This document shows positions 10,961 through 23,765 of a DNA stretch of 64,000 bases, piece after piece (positions within the stretch are counted from its first letter, which is position 1; the number at the start of each line of letters is the position of its first letter). The position numbers were made by a program, and so were the translations under genes. The notes under the pieces were generated by a model. It did not search any database. It saw only the letters and a program-made list of their open reading frames with translations, and was not told the DNA's origin. This stretch comes from Gadus chalcogrammus (lineage: Eukaryota; Chordata; Actinopteri; Gadiformes; Gadidae). The stretch is from the NCBI RefSeq assembly GCF_026213295.1, contig NC_079419.1, positions 25,886,111 to 25,950,110 of the forward strand, read 5' to 3'.

Positions 10961-12952
10961 TCCTGTATAAAAATTGTAAACATCAGGACAGGTTTGAACA
11001 GAACTCTGTTTAAAGCATTAGGCCTAATTGAACAAATGTGCAAACATAAAGCACAAACAATACAACACAAACAATTTAAAGAGGTAGAAACATGTCAACA
11101 TTACAGGTTTAGTGCAAGGAACACCAGTTGGTCTACGGTGTTTGGTTTCAGACAAGACCTCTTGCAAGTTATAATATTTCCACTTGCACTGAATGCCCTT
11201 TCCGACGAAGAGCTAGTGGCTGGAATGCATAAATACTTGTTGGCGAGCCTAGCCACAGATGGGAAAGTGACCTCATGCTGCTTCCACCACTCCAGTGGGT
11301 CTGCCTCTGAAGCAGGCCCAGGTGCCTGGAGGTACATGGCGACCTCCAGTTCGATGCTTTCTCTGTTGCCCAGGCGGGTGTGGGCGCTGGCTGGAACTGC
11401 CTTCTTAAAGTAGCTGGCCAAGGTCTTTTCTTTGTGGGAGGGTCATCTTCAGCAGCTTGGGAGCCTACTGCTCTTTGATCACTTGCTGGTGGCGCCGTGG
11501 CTCCCTCCACCATACCCAGCAGCTCTGTGACAGCTCGGTTCTTCATGTACTCCGCACGGTTTTCCCTCAGGTAAGTTGTCTTGAACCTGGGGTCCACCAG
11601 TGTTGCCATGTCGAGGATGTTGTTTGTGGCTGCATCATCGTACTTCTCATTGAGGTATTTCAGCACACCTCCTTTGACTGCTTTGGTGAGCTCCGTTTCC
11701 CCTTCTTTTGGGCTGAGGATTTGATCATTGAACAAATGCAGCACCGGCTTGAGAAAGGATACGCTCACATATTTCTCCCCCGACAATGCATCGGTAAATT
11801 CAAACAGAGGGCCCAGGGCTTTGTTCAGCGAGTCTAGGATTGACACATCTTGCCAGCTCGGAACCAGATGTCTTGCCTAAGTAAATAAAAAATATTGGAC
11901 GCTTTAATAAAGTGAATCTAGGCTGCAAATCTAATCAGCATCCACAATGAGAACAATCAATGAGCACATCAGTAAACCGTTTATAATCAGTTTTTTTTGA
12001 GAAATCGGTTTATTTAAGTGCTCATATAAATGGAATAAAAAGTTTATAACAATCGGTTTATGTCAGTAATCGGTTTATGAGAAGTCCAATTATAACAGGT
12101 ACGTTTTTGGCTAATAAACTGATTTCTCAAGACATATCAGGTTATTGACATTATAGAATAGTAAGTAGCCAATCACAAGCTTTCAATTCCAGTTTGTTGT
12201 CACACACTTGGGTCGTGTAACACATGCAACCAACAGACTGCATGTAATTGACTAACAGTTTATTCTAATAATCTGTATATTCCAATAACCCAATTATTGC
12301 GGTAATGTAAACGGGCTCAATCTGTAATGTCCAGTGGCCACATCTCACCTTCTTATCTGCAAGGAGGACCTGTGAAAGGGCTTTCTCCTGCTCCAAGAAC
12401 CGTGCAACCATCTGCTGGCGGGACCCCCACCTGGTGGGTGTTTCCGTGATTAACTGGTGGTGAGGCAAGCCCAGTGCTGCTTGGGCTTTGGCCAGTTCCC
12501 TTCTCCTCTTCCAAGAGTTGGAGAAGGCACTCACCACTCTCTTGCAGACACCCACTGCTCTCTCCACAGCCTGCCTTGTGGATGTTGGGGTGAGGTTTTT
12601 TAGAGAATTCTCTGTTGAAATCAAAAGAAAAAGTGATGTAATAACATATTTGACAGCATATTTTTTTCTATAATCATGGATCACTTAAATGAGTTATGGA
12701 TTGTTTTAAAATTAGATAGTAAGGGTATTATGATATGAATTTAAATTAATTTATTTAAATGTATAAATGTATTGTAATATAAATATATAATATAATAACT
12801 ATTACAATTCATTGTGTACCATGACAGTCAAAATAATAAATAAAATGGAAAGAATAACTTGTTCAATAATGTTTGCAGGATGACCAAAGAAATTTCAATT
12901 CACCAATATTTTTGTTGCTATCCCTTTGCAATATTACTCTAACTCTAAGCCA

Positions 12953-13249
12953 GGGCTGGGGAACCTTTTTCATTCGAGGGGCCACTACAAATTTCTCCAA
13001 TGGCCGTAAAAGTCCTTCGAGGGCCGTACTATGAACACAAACCAGGATTGCAGCCACCTTTAAAATAGACCCCACCTTCTCTAGGTCCCATGAATATAAC
13101 TTAATTGTATTGCAAATGTAATTTCTAAGATTCCTTTACAAAATATGTCAATTTTAATGTTATGCAGCTTCACATGAAATATATGTCAGGGGCCGGAGAA
13201 AACATCCTCAAGGCCCGTATATGACCCTCGAGACATAGGTTCCCCACCC
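12953..13249. mobile_element. 297-bp hAT MITE (TSD CTAAGCCA)
   Basis: The termini GGGCTGGGGAACC and GGTTCCCCACCC are inverted repeats, flanked by CTAAGCCA at 12945-12952 and 13250-13257. It lies in an intron of the ZBED1-like transposase. Confidence 0.85.
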
Positions 13250-14528
13250 CTAAGCCATTTTAAAGATTGTTTTACACTTACCGATGGCTAGCTGTAGACG
13301 GTGACCAAAGCACTGCAATCGTTCCCACTCATTCAGTTCCATGGCACAGATGTTATTTGATGCATTGTCTGTGGTGACACAGACAAGATTGCCTTCTTCC
13401 AGTCCCCATGACTCCAAGGCATCTCTCAGACCTAGACAGACAGACAGATAGAATAAGTAAGAATCACTACAATTGACATAAGACAGCCATAAACACAGAT
13501 ATGCTGTTTTACAATATCTATGAATGATATCTATAAATAATTATGGACCCCTGGCAGTCACGTGACTAGAATTACCTGACGAGACGGAAACCTACAGACA
13601 TTAGTTCCTAAGTGTATGGAGAGAACTCTAATAGGAAATTCGGAATAAAATACTTGTGCTGTACAATCACACAGTTCATTGGTGTAAGCATATTAGTAAA
13701 AACAATAATAGTAAAACTTGCGAAAGCATAAGTGCATAGCAATGTCAGGCTCATACCTTGGGCGAGTATCACTCCCGTATGGTCGTCAGGAAAGTACACA
13801 GTCTCAGGGGCGGACTGGGGGAAAAAAGTGGCCCGGGAGTTTCTGTCAGACCGGCCCACTCAATACACGGCGCGCGGCCCACTAAGTAGCCGCGTTGCCC
13901 ACTCAATGGATCGCGCGTATCGAACAGTCAGTGGCCTTCTGGGAAAAATATCCATACACTTAACATTATTTTGGATGATTACAAAGAAATTACATCATAT
14001 ATGTATGTTTGTTTTTTAATAACATTTGGATCCACCAATTTGCCTGGATGGACACATGGAATAAAATGATTATTGGCTATTGTAACACTCCAAGGTAGGT
14101 ATAGTTTGCTAGATGAATATGCTTAACTCTTTGCTAGTATCAGATGGTTATACAAGTATAACTACCAAGCCTTAAGGAATGAATGTCAGCAGAGAAAGAC
14201 CACACAATAAAGAAACTGGAATCAGTGGGTAGAATTTGTATGAACAATATATTAGAAATGAACAGAACAGAACATACGATGGGGTGTGAACATCAGTGGT
14301 ATCAGTAGTGTTGCATGCTGGGTGTGTGATTGTTTGTGTGTGTAGGGGTGCTGAAGGTGCATAACAAAACAGTAAGTTACATAACAGAACCTAAACTAGC
14401 AGCCCAGGTTCTTTAAGGTCATAAATAAATAAATATATATATATGGTTATAAATAAATATATATATATATATATAGATATAAAAAACAATATCAGTATAC
14501 TCCATACTATAACAGTTTTATTATTTTA

Positions 14529-17500
14529 TTACATGAGTAGTTTTTGCAGCAGCTCACTCTTTTCTGCAACACCGTCAATGATTTTCTCACTGTCCAGCAT
14601 CTGCAAAACATCTGTTTGAGTAGCCATCAACATAAAAGCCTCCAGGTGCTGTTGAGAGAGTGAGCTCCTGAGCCTGTTTTTTATGTATTTCAGGGTTGAA
14701 AAGCTTCGCTCACATGCTACCTGTGTGACAGAGAGGGTAAGCAGGAACCTGTATGCAAGGCCTATGATGTGGTATGCATCTGTCAGGAGGTTGTACTGCT
14801 TCAGAACTCGGTAGCAACAGATTGGACAGTCCTTGCAAGATGAGCACTTTTTGTACACTATCTCTGCCTCATCTTCAGCATCCTCTGGCCCGGGTTCTGT
14901 TGTCTTTGTTGTGTATTCATCAAATACTGATGACTTCAGCCTATCCCATTGTCGTGCCAGACTTTTGAGTTCGCTTTGTAACTCTGCCTCTTTTGCTCTG
15001 TCATCAAATGGCAGCAAACATTTGCTTAGCTCTTGAAGTGCTGCCTCTGGGAAACTTTCGCCGTAGGATATAACCTGGCTGAAGTTTTTTGGGTCCAGAA
15101 GTGCCAGATCAGCATACAAAGTGCCATTCTTGAGGAAACGTTGGTGCATGCTTCCTGCGACTGTGTCCATTATTCGATTGTGAACCTCAATCTTGTATGA
15201 TGCTTCGGCATCTGTCACAGCCTCATCTCGGGACCTCTCTCCAGGCATCGATTTTTTCCTTCTTCCCCGTTTCTGTGGCAGAGTGGTCTCCACCTCCAGC
15301 TCAGTCTCCTCACTCTCCTCCCCAATTTTATAGTTGGCCCACTGGATGAATTTGTCGGCTGCTGTCTTGATGCTCTGAAAATCTCTGGTCATTTCTTTCA
15401 GCTCTGCTTCTGCAGTCGCAACCATCCGATGAGCTGTCAGGATGTCCATTCCACTGGTTTGAAGATATTTTGAAACTGGTGAAGTGACCTGGAAAATTCG
15501 CAGGAAGATCTGAGCTGTTAGTATAGTTTCATACTTTAGAAGCTGGCCGATGTATCCCTGGGCATTTACTCTCGCCGTGGCATTGATGGTCTCTCCATCT
15601 TGAATGGCTGAGAGGGTGTGAAGGACATCAAAATACAGGGCCCCGTCTGGCTTTCCAAAAGAGCCAAACACCTTCGTCAGAGCAGCATCTTTGGACCACC
15701 ATCACGTTTCTCCTATAGAGGTGAGACGTCTGCGTCTTGGGTCTTTGCTCTCCTTTTCCCAGATGTTCATCCTCTGGTAGGACTCTCTGAAGAAGACAGC
15801 GATGTGGTTCATAAGTGAAAAAAGAGAGCCACTTGCCAGCACACACTGTGTTGTGTCTGTCAGCACAAGATTTAATATGTGTGAATAGCACCACACATGG
15901 ATTTGTGTTGGGCACTTTTCAGAGAGCAATGCAGAGAAGCCTTTATATTGGCCTTGCATATTGGAGGCCCCATCGGTGGAATTCCCAATACACTGCTTCA
16001 CATCCAGATCCATGGCCACCAGCACGCCATTCACAAGTTGGGCAAAGTACTGCCCAGTGGAAGCCTCACATCTGGTCACAGCAACTAGTCGCTCATGAAC
16101 AGTGTCTGTCACATACCGTATGACAACAGAGCACTGATCATGGGCTGTGATGTCCTGTGTGGTGTCGATCTGGACCGAGTACATTCCAGATTTCCGGACT
16201 TCAGCAGCGATGGCACTTTTCATGAGGCGTTGAATGGTGGTGATGATGTAGTCGATGGTCGTTTTGGATAGGAGAGTGACAAGGGCACCTCTACCTTTTG
16301 TTGAACCAGACTGGTGAATCTTCTTGCTCTTTTCGATGCAGAGAGTGAGGTGTTCCTTGAGACAAACATCATATTTTCCCAGTAAAACTGTTATTTCCAA
16401 AAAGTTACCATGGTCAATAGTGTCGTCATCCAGTGTGTATGCTGCCTCTTTCTGCCTGCCTCTGTAGCTCAAACCTCTTTTGCCGATGAGCTTTATTACA
16501 TCTATAATGCGCTCCAACACTTGTCGCCTTCTGCGGACTTGCTCTCTGTGAAGTGACATCTGAGGTCCCATGAGAAGGTCCTGGATCGTGCTTCTTGAAG
16601 ATCGGAGAAAATATGCCTCAGCGCAACCTCTGTGTAGTTGGCTCTTCTCATGCTCTTCAACTCTCTGGTGTATGTGTGTGAGGTTGGACATGCCAGTGAT
16701 GAACGTGCTGCTTTCTGTGTGATTAGCAAAGGCGAGACAAAGGGAACAGAAGAGGGCTTCTTTTTCTTGACTGTATGAAAGCCATTTTCTGTTTGTGCCG
16801 TCTTTACAAAAAAAAGCTCTCTGCACTACAGCCTTGTCTGCCTTCTGCTGTGGGTGAAAACGGAAGAAGTGGTCAAATGTGTCTGACTTCGGCCTGGTGA
16901 AATAATCAAAATCTTTGCCTTCACTTTCTGTGTCTTCTTGCCCTTGATCATCCCTGTCATCTTGGCCTCAACTTTCTCTATCATCATGGCTGCTATCCCT
17001 GTCCTCTTGGCCTTGACTTTCTCTGTCATCCTGGCTGCTATCCCTATCCTCTTGGCCTTGACTTTCTCTGTCATCCTGGCTGCTATCCCTATCCTCTTGG
17101 CCTTGACTTTCTCTGTCATCCTGGCTGATATCCCTATCACTGTCATCTTCAGCCTACGTGAGTGGTAAATAGGGTTTATCATGTTAGTATGTTAAACCAT
17201 TGACACAACACTATCAGCAAACTACACTTAAGAACATTACATTTAAGTGTACTAAGAATACTTTTTTATAATTAACTTTCCACTATTGGTTAGTACACTC
17301 AATGTGTATTAGATAAATATACTTGAAATGAGTCAAACTATTAAAATATTTAAACACAATTAATCGCAATTTTTGAATGTCCCTATTATTGTAATGCTCT
17401 TATCAACATGGAAAAGTGGATTGGCTTGCTTTATGCAAATGTTTTATTTTATTGAAAAACAACATTGCCAAACAGGGCGCTACAAAATATAATTATAAAG

Positions 17501-18428
17501 TGCACATTTCACAAAGACTCAGCCTATAGTGCAGTCAAACCATGGCTTAATAATTCATTTTTTCAAGTTTGCTGTGAACATCGCCAGGCCTCTTATTTAA
17601 GAAACAATGAACCTTAACAGTTAGGTTACCAATAGAAAGTAGACAAGCCTGTTGACCAAAAGGAACGTTAATCTCGCGAGAAAAACATTGACGTCGTTAA
17701 AATGGGTTTGCAGCGTCGTTAATAACTCGTTAATCGGACTTTATCTTAATACATCTGCTCAATTGAAATACACTATTTTTGTACTTGGTATATTAAAGTG
17801 TTACTTACGGTGTACGTTGTACCCTGGCTCTTATCTTGGCTCTCATGCCCCTGGCTGCTGCTTCCAGCAGCTGAATCATCAATCTAGATAACATATTAAC
17901 ATTTTGTTTAATATGTTGTGAAATGCATGCTATACTTGGCCAAGTCAACGCCTCTACATAACATATTAACAATCTAGATAACATATAAACATTATTTATA
18001 ATTTTAGATTTTAGCATAACAAACTAGCTGGTTAACTTATTTGTCACAGGTTAATAGAAATTATAAGATTGTCCTATTTACAACTACCACCATGGATAGC
18101 TTGCTCATCAATTGTAAGCCAGTGACTACGGCTAACATGTTAAAATAGATAATCTAGATGTTGACAACAACACCAGCTTGCTTATTTTACCAGATCATAA
18201 CGGTCTATATATGCAAGGCTAGCTGTAGGGAACGTTACCTCATCTGCGAATAGAAAGCTCACATTTGGCAACGTCAACGCCACATCTTACCTTTTCACTG
18301 TCACCAGTCGGTGGTTTTCCAAAGAAATTTGATATTTTTAAATGTTTTGAGGCACCTTTCTCCAGACATTTTTTCTTTTTATCTCTTAGCTTTTCAGCTC
18401 CACCTTTTCGTTTTGGTGCCGACGGCAT
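14529..18428 (-). pseudogene. ZMYM1-like hAT transposase with a single stop codon
   Basis: Exon 1 (18428-18291) starts MPSAPKRKGG and ends at GTAAGATG. Exon 2 is at about 17882-17813. Exon 3 runs from about 17155 to a stop at 14529. Exon 3 begins with an acidic tandem repeat built on SQDDRESQGQEDRDS. A TTF-type zinc finger (KWLSYSQEK, LFCSLCLAF) and a hAT catalytic core (YSVQIDTTQDIT, GNSTDGASNMQG, VWCYSHILNLV) follow. It closes with the C-terminal dimerisation domain (VACERSFSTLKYIKNRLRSS). A single in-frame TGA at 15702-15704 falls in the conserved TRWWS-type motif, where Arg is expected, and looks like a CpG transition. No other break was seen in exon 3, so this is a recently silenced copy or a sequence error. 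Confidence 0.85.
16920..17145 (-). repeat. 51-bp tandem repeat in the ZMYM1-like transposase N-terminus
   Basis: About four copies of a 51-bp unit, best preserved at 16990-17140. In the coding frame each encodes a Gln/Asp/Glu/Arg/Ser-rich unit. The high similarity between units suggests recent expansion. Confidence 0.8.
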
Positions 18429-19611
18429 GCTCTCGCACTCTCCAAAACAACGAAGGCAACGAAGAGCTGGGCCTCATGGGTTGTGCGCATGCGTAGAACT
18501 GGGTGCCGCGTTGCGTGTATGTATGCAAATCCAAATTCTCTACACTTCGGCTGTGTAAGAACCAATTTAGAGGTGTTTATTAATAAGGTGGAGATCTTTT
18601 CTTACTTTGGACTTCCGAAGTCTGTAAAACACATATTAAAAGACACTTAAAAAAAAATCGAAAAATAGTCACCATGAGTGTGAAGACCGATTGCGAGTAG
18701 CAGTATAAAAGCAGTCAGTGCGAGTAGCTCTTGGAGCTCTAGGTATAGCTCTTGGAGAAAATTACGCTTGTGCCGCTGTTTCAACCACTGTAGGGCTGAT
18801 GCGATGATGGGCGTGGGCCGGTACATAATAGTGATGGGCCGTTGGATTTATATTTTCGGCCATCGGCCCACCGGGGATGTCCCCGGTATTCCCGATGGCC
18901 AGTCCGCCCCTGCACAGTCTGTAGACAGCGACCGCGGAGGGTCCAGTCCTTGATGAAGTGGATCGTGGATCCCTAAACTCATATAGGGCTGTGTTGCTCT
19001 GCTCAGCCACATGTCCGTCGTCAAGGCATATTTTGTTGCACTGCATACCTCTCTCTCCACTTCTGCCCGACAACTAGCATACAAGTGAGGCAACTCCACT
19101 TTGCTAAAGTGCTTCCGACTGGGCATCACGTACCTCGGATCGAGTGTGTGGATGAGGTCCCGAAAGCTGTCTTTCTTGACAATATAAACGGGAGCCATGC
19201 CTTTACAGATGTAGCGTGAAATGGCACCTGTGATCTGCTTGTGTCGCTGAGACGTCTTTTCATATTTCGTGCCTTGGGTGAATGCTTCCTTTAGCTTCGG
19301 CTGGCTGTATTTCTTTCCAGAGCCCCCTGCAGTTTCATCCCTTTTTTGTTTTGATCGGAGTAGTTGGAGTTTTCCGTGTTCTTCTTCGTGATTTTTCTTC
19401 AGGTGGTAAAAGAGGTTGGAAGTATTCGCATCAGGCGCAGGAACGACTTTATCGCACAGTTTACATATCGGCTGCGTTTGTTCTGTATCAGCGGGCTTAA
19501 ATCCGAAATGAAGCCAAACCACTGAGCTGCCCCCCCTTTTCGGCAAAAGCGGTGTTTGTTGTGTCTGTGCAACCGTTTCGGATTGTATAACAGCGGCTGT
19601 GGTAACTGTTA

Positions 19612-20983
19612 CTGTCCGTCCACACCAGAAGCGAATTGAGCGACCAAATCGCCGGAAGTCATTCACTTTCTATGGGCAAGAGCGACCAGAGCGACCAAAG
19701 CGACCAACGCTACCAGCGGCCAAAGTTGAGCGACCAGAGCGTCAAAAAGAAGTTGAAAACTTTTTAACTTTATGCAAATGACTATTATTCGCTTCAGCGA
19801 CCAAACACTGACAGCCAATCGGAATGTAGACGCTCTTCGCTTGCGTGGATCCCAGGGAACATCGGCAGGCACTTTGGTTCCTACCTACCTTTATTCACTC
19901 ACTGAACAAAATGTCGGCTGAAGTATTAATCGCGGCTGTAACTGGGCACCCGGTGTTGTACGAACCCACCCTTTTTCAGTTCAGAGATCGAAACGCCATA
20001 GTGGTTTGGATATCAAGTGATGATAAGCGGGAGTATTTATAGGCTACATCTAGAACGTTCGTATTTAAGCGGGAATCATTATAATTTTCTCTACATGCCA
20101 CCAATCTAACCAACCAATCGCGTGTAGCATGCTTTAAACAAAACCAAAAAAGTATTTGAAATCGTCACATAAACAAATTAATCGACAAGACGAGGGATAA
20201 ATGACAAGGGATATATCTCTTGTCTTTTATCCCTCTATTCCCCACTATTCACGGAGCCTGAGGTGAATAATTTTTAATTAAATAGTCTAGATAGATAGAT
20301 AGTCAAGTCTTTATTAATACCAAACGACACAAATCGTCGGGAATCCATTTAGGTGGTTCCCACACAGGACAGTAGCCTACAATACCACACAGAACAAGTC
20401 TGACTGGATAATACACACAATACATCACATTAAAACTAGACACGCGTTGATAGATAGATAGACAGAAAGGCCTAGATAGATAGATAGATAGATATGTTCC
20501 ATTATTTGCCTTGCGGAGCCAACCAGTCCTGTGCACGTATGCAAATTAGCCATGTGTCCCAACGTCTATTTGTTTTGAATGCGACGAATGAGTGCAGATC
20601 ATGATTTGCAGATCCAGATCAGTGAAACATATTTTAACTACTACAGCACGCAGGGTTTTTTGTTCTCGGTTGTAATTAGCCTACATTTTAGGATTTTTTT
20701 TATATTGGGGGGAATCACTGTCCTACTTGTTGTCGAAGCACTTTATCGAACAAGCAAAACCGTCTCGGCAATATGGCCAAGGTGTATGGGAGAGTTCACT
20801 ATTTGATATGGCTGTCTGTAGGGCCTACTAAACGCATACGGTTCCTTTAAATGCGTCTGCATAATTGAATTGTACGTCATGAGCGACTTCAGCGACCAAA
20901 GCGAACAGAAAAAATCGCAGCGAAACTTTGTGAGCGACCAGAGCGTCTTTGACGCTTTGGTCGCTCCTGGTGTGGACGTACAG
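19612..20983 (+). mobile_element. PIF/Harbinger-like element with MADF-type ORF (TSD TTA)
   Basis: The termini CTGTCCGTCCACACCAG and CTGGTGTGGACGTACAG are inverted repeats flanked by TTA at 19609-19611 and 20984-20986. A short plus-strand ORF (19911-20042) begins like a MADF domain (LIAAVTGHPVLYEP), the DNA-binding partner type found in Harbinger elements. No nuclease is visible. GCGACCAAAGCG-like words are reiterated near both ends. Removing the element with one TTA restores the start of the ZBED1-like transposase (LQEGVTVTTAAV). A degraded (GATA)n-flanked repeat lies at about 20284-20495. Confidence 0.78.
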
Positions 20984-23765
20984 TTACACCTTCCTGCAGC
21001 GCGTCCATCATTCATTTTTTTTTTAACCAGAATTAAATTTCGCGGGCTCTCGTATGATGCAAAGCAGCGTAACGTAAAGCGGTGTCGTGTCGCAAAACCA
21101 CGTTCTCTATCTTAATATTCTTTTTTTACAGTTATATAAACTTAGAGTTTGCATAGTAAGAAAAGCAAAATGTTATATTAGGATGTGAAATTATATTAAA
21201 ATGTATATTAGCTGTAATAATGAAAAAAAAAGTTTATCACGATAGAAAAGATAGAGGAGAAAGATCACGATAGACACGTTTCTATCGTCCTCACGATATA
21301 TATCGTCATATCGCCCAGCCCTACTATGTATTATATGATATTATTTAGATATAGAGCTCCAGGACTGTAACGCAAGTGTTGTACACTTCCTTGTTATTTG
21401 GATAACCGTTCTGCTGTTGGTGTGATGGCGCATAACATGAATGAATGAATTGGGGGGAAGGAACTTTGGCTTTGACTCCCTCAAGAACATGAACCACGAC
21501 ATGGAGGAGAAAGGGATTGTTGGCGGCGAATGTCTCCCGCTTGAGCCCCGCTGAGGGACCACCGCCGGAGGCGGAGGTGCATAAGCGCTGCCCGGCAAAG
21601 ATCCCTTTCTCCTCCTTGTCGTGGTTCATGGTCTTGAGGGAGTCAAAGCCAAAGTTCCTTCCCCCCAATTCATTCTCAACCTTGGCTGAGATAACCCCCA
21701 ATACGAGTCTCGTTGTAGAAATACCAGAGACGAGAGTCCGACGTGATGCGCCATCACACCAACAGCAGAACGGTTATCCAAATAACAAGGAAGTGTACAA
21801 CACTTGCGTTATATCTAAATAATATCATATAATACATAGATATCTATATCATATAACATATTGTGTGCGCCTCCAGACGATATTATGAATCACAAACGAC
21901 TTTGTCGGGTTCTGCGACGTCTCTGGTTCTTCCACTTTCACATCAACCTGAAGTCGACTGAACCGCGCGCTGCCTGCTGCCGGCTGCCCGCTGCCGGGCG
22001 ATGGTGACTCGCGGCAACCGGCGGCATGTCGCAGTTCATGTACTTCAGCGAGTCAAACCAAAGTTCCTTTCCCCCAATTCCTTCTCAACCATGGCTCAGA
22101 TAACCCCCACGAGAGTCTCGTTGTGGAAATACAAGACACGTCAAAGAACCGACAAGAAACACTTGCGTTACAGTGTGTGTATTCACACACACACACATGT
22201 GGCGCTCGCACGGTCGAGTCTCATTGGCGGGCCAACGTCTCTGGGCGGGCCAGGCAGAGTAAGGGGAGGAGCTGAGATTCCTGATGACGTCATGAGCACA
22301 GACATTCCAAATCAGCTCGCTTGAGCCTCCGTTTTTTCGAAGGCGAGCAGAACAGCTAGTGCTAGTTTTTCACCAAACGAAAGTTTTAGCCACTGTGGGA
22401 CCATAGGCAGGCTAGGGGAACTCATATTTATGTTAGAAAACCTCCCAAAGTGAGATTTTCATGTCATGGGACCTTTAAGATGGCTGAAGGGTCCTCAGTT
22501 TCTAGAGAAGGAGGAAACAGACTGGCATGAAATCCCAGAGAGACTAGGACAAATCCCCCTAGATGATCCCGCGGTCAAAAGGGAGGTCTCTGCAAACATT
22601 GTTAGTGTGGACACTAATCCAACCAGCATGTTGGTTGAGCATTACTCATCATGGAATAGACTGAAACAAGGGATTGCATGGAATTAAGGATACGGGCACT
22701 TCTCCTTCTACTACAGGAAAGGAAGAGAGCAGCTAGTGGAAACATGAGCCCAGAGTGGACAAAATTAAAGTCCTTGAAAGAAAAGATGAAGCATCCTAGG
22801 ATAGAATCTGGGGCACAGGAGCTGTCTGTGGAAGACATCAGAGAAGCTGAAAAATCCATCAATCGCTTTGAGCAAAAATGCTACCTCTCTCAGGAGCTTG
22901 CTCACTTGGAGAAAGGTATACAAGTGAAGGCAAGTAGCTCAATTTGTAAAATAAATCCAATTCTGGATGAGGGAATGTTGAGGGTGGGAGGGCGGATAAG
23001 CAGGTTGGCAATGCCGATAGAGATGAAGAATCCGATTAACCTTCCGAAAGGTTCTCGCATATCCATACTAGTCTTACGCGACATTCATCAGAGTTGGGCA
23101 TTCTGGAAGAAGTCATATGCTCCCCACACTGAATCAAAGATATTGGTTGCCTAGTGCCAACTCCTCCGCCAGAAAGATCATCAAGAGTTGTGTTTTCTGC
23201 CGCCAGATGCAAGCAGCAGCTGGAGAGCAGAAAATGGCCGACCTTCCGGAAGATAGTGTATCGCCAGATCTCCCACCCTTTACGCATGTTGGGATTGACT
23301 ATTTTGGACCCATAACTGTAAAGCAGGACCGGGCACATGTGAAACGCTGGGGAGTGATCTTCACTTGCCTGGTGAGCCGGGCTGTGCATTTGGAAGTAGC
23401 AGGCTAATTGGATACAGACTCGTGCATTAATGCGTTGCGCAGGTTCATATGTCGCAGAGGACCAGTCACCAGCATACGCACAGACAATGGGACCAATTTT
23501 GATGGAGCACAGAAAGAGCCGCAGAAATCTCTTAAGGAAATGGATCACCACAGGATTCAAAATGCACTACTGAAAGATGGCGTAAAATGGACTTTAAATC
23601 CCCCATTTGGGGCCCACTTTGGTGGAGTTTGGGAAAGGCTGATTAAGCTGGTGAAGAAGATTCTGCTTTCTGTCCTAAAGGAACAGGTGTTGGATGATGA
23701 GACTCTGCAGACTGCTTTGTGTGAGGTTGAGTCTATCATGAACGACAGGCCGCTAACAACAGTGT

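Larger units (their letters stand above)
13805..18912 (-). mobile_element. ZMYM1-like hAT transposon, nearly complete (TSD CACAGTCT)
   Basis: The terminal inverted repeats start CAGGGGCGGACTGG and end CCAGTCCGCCCCTG. The 8-bp direct repeat CACAGTCT lies at 13797-13804 and 18913-18920. The 5,108-bp element carries one three-exon transposase on the minus strand. It is inserted in a coding exon of the ZBED1-like transposase, so it is younger than that element. Confidence 0.92.
11101..21010 (-). pseudogene. ZBED1-like hAT transposase, interrupted
   Basis: The coding blocks on the minus strand begin with a short N-terminal piece near 21010 (start MMDALQEG). The BED zinc finger and linker follow at 19608-18921 (VVWLHFGF, CKLCDKVV, HLKKNHEEE). 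Later blocks are at 13804-13757, 13431-13282 (the DNASNN and CFGHRLQLAI core motifs), 12611-12349 (TPTRWGSR) and 11876-11101. The last block carries the C-terminal hAT dimerisation domain (SSSSERAFSASG). Two nested elements lie inside coding sequence at 19612 and 13805. Frameshifts near 18965 and 11425 add further breaks. It is an inactive copy. The exon ends fit GT-AG signals except where the inserts lie. Confidence 0.8.
10015..21323 (-). mobile_element. ZBED1-like hAT transposon (TSD CTATGTAT)
   Basis: Terminal inverted repeats TAGGGCTGGGCGATAT are flanked by the 8-bp direct repeat CTATGTAT at 10007-10014 and 21324-21331. The minus strand holds a multi-exon hAT transposase. Inside the element are a GT microsatellite, a hairpin MITE, a 297-bp hAT MITE, a 5.1-kb ZMYM1-like hAT transposon and a PIF/Harbinger-like element. 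Without those insertions it would be about 4 kb, a normal autonomous hAT size. Confidence 0.9.
9220..22474. mobile_element. TTAA-target element, non-autonomous, expanded by nested insertions
   Basis: The termini AGGTCCCATGACATG and CATGTCATGGGACCT are inverted repeats flanked by TTAA at 9216-9219 and 22475-22478. This target choice is shared by piggyBac and Kolobok elements, and no transposase of either family is visible. The element's own sequence is 9220-10006 and about 21324-22474; the middle is a ZBED1-like hAT insertion. Its two halves share inverted stretches, for example the segment with the TGCCGCCGGTTGCCGCGAG region near 9840 and its reverse complement near 22010. It splits BEL/Pao RNase H from the integrase region. 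Confidence 0.82.
5640..23765 (+). pseudogene. pol: BEL/Pao LTR-retrotransposon pol remnant, split by nested insertions
   Basis: Pieces of one BEL/Pao polyprotein lie in order on the plus strand. The aspartic protease region is at about 5700-5965 (LLIGIDVPKA, TLFGWEVNGPL). The RT follows at 6625-6901 and 7734-8219, with the YVDD box as FYVDDCL near 8165. RNase H is at about 8560-9215 (HHFSDASE, FWTDSISVLGYI, NPADDASRG). The integrase is at 22479-23765 (HVGIDYFGP, RTDNGTNF, GVWERL as the D, D, E residues). The frame is broken by several stops and frameshifts, for example near 6638, 8220, 8835, 22685 and 23100, and a stop at 23405. No LTRs were recognised. Five other elements interrupt it, so this is a dead copy. 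Confidence 0.85.

Noticed and set aside
16826..17182. Separate Lys/Met-rich minus-strand protein
   Set aside because: It is the wrong frame of the acidic 51-bp repeat that belongs to the ZMYM1-like transposase.
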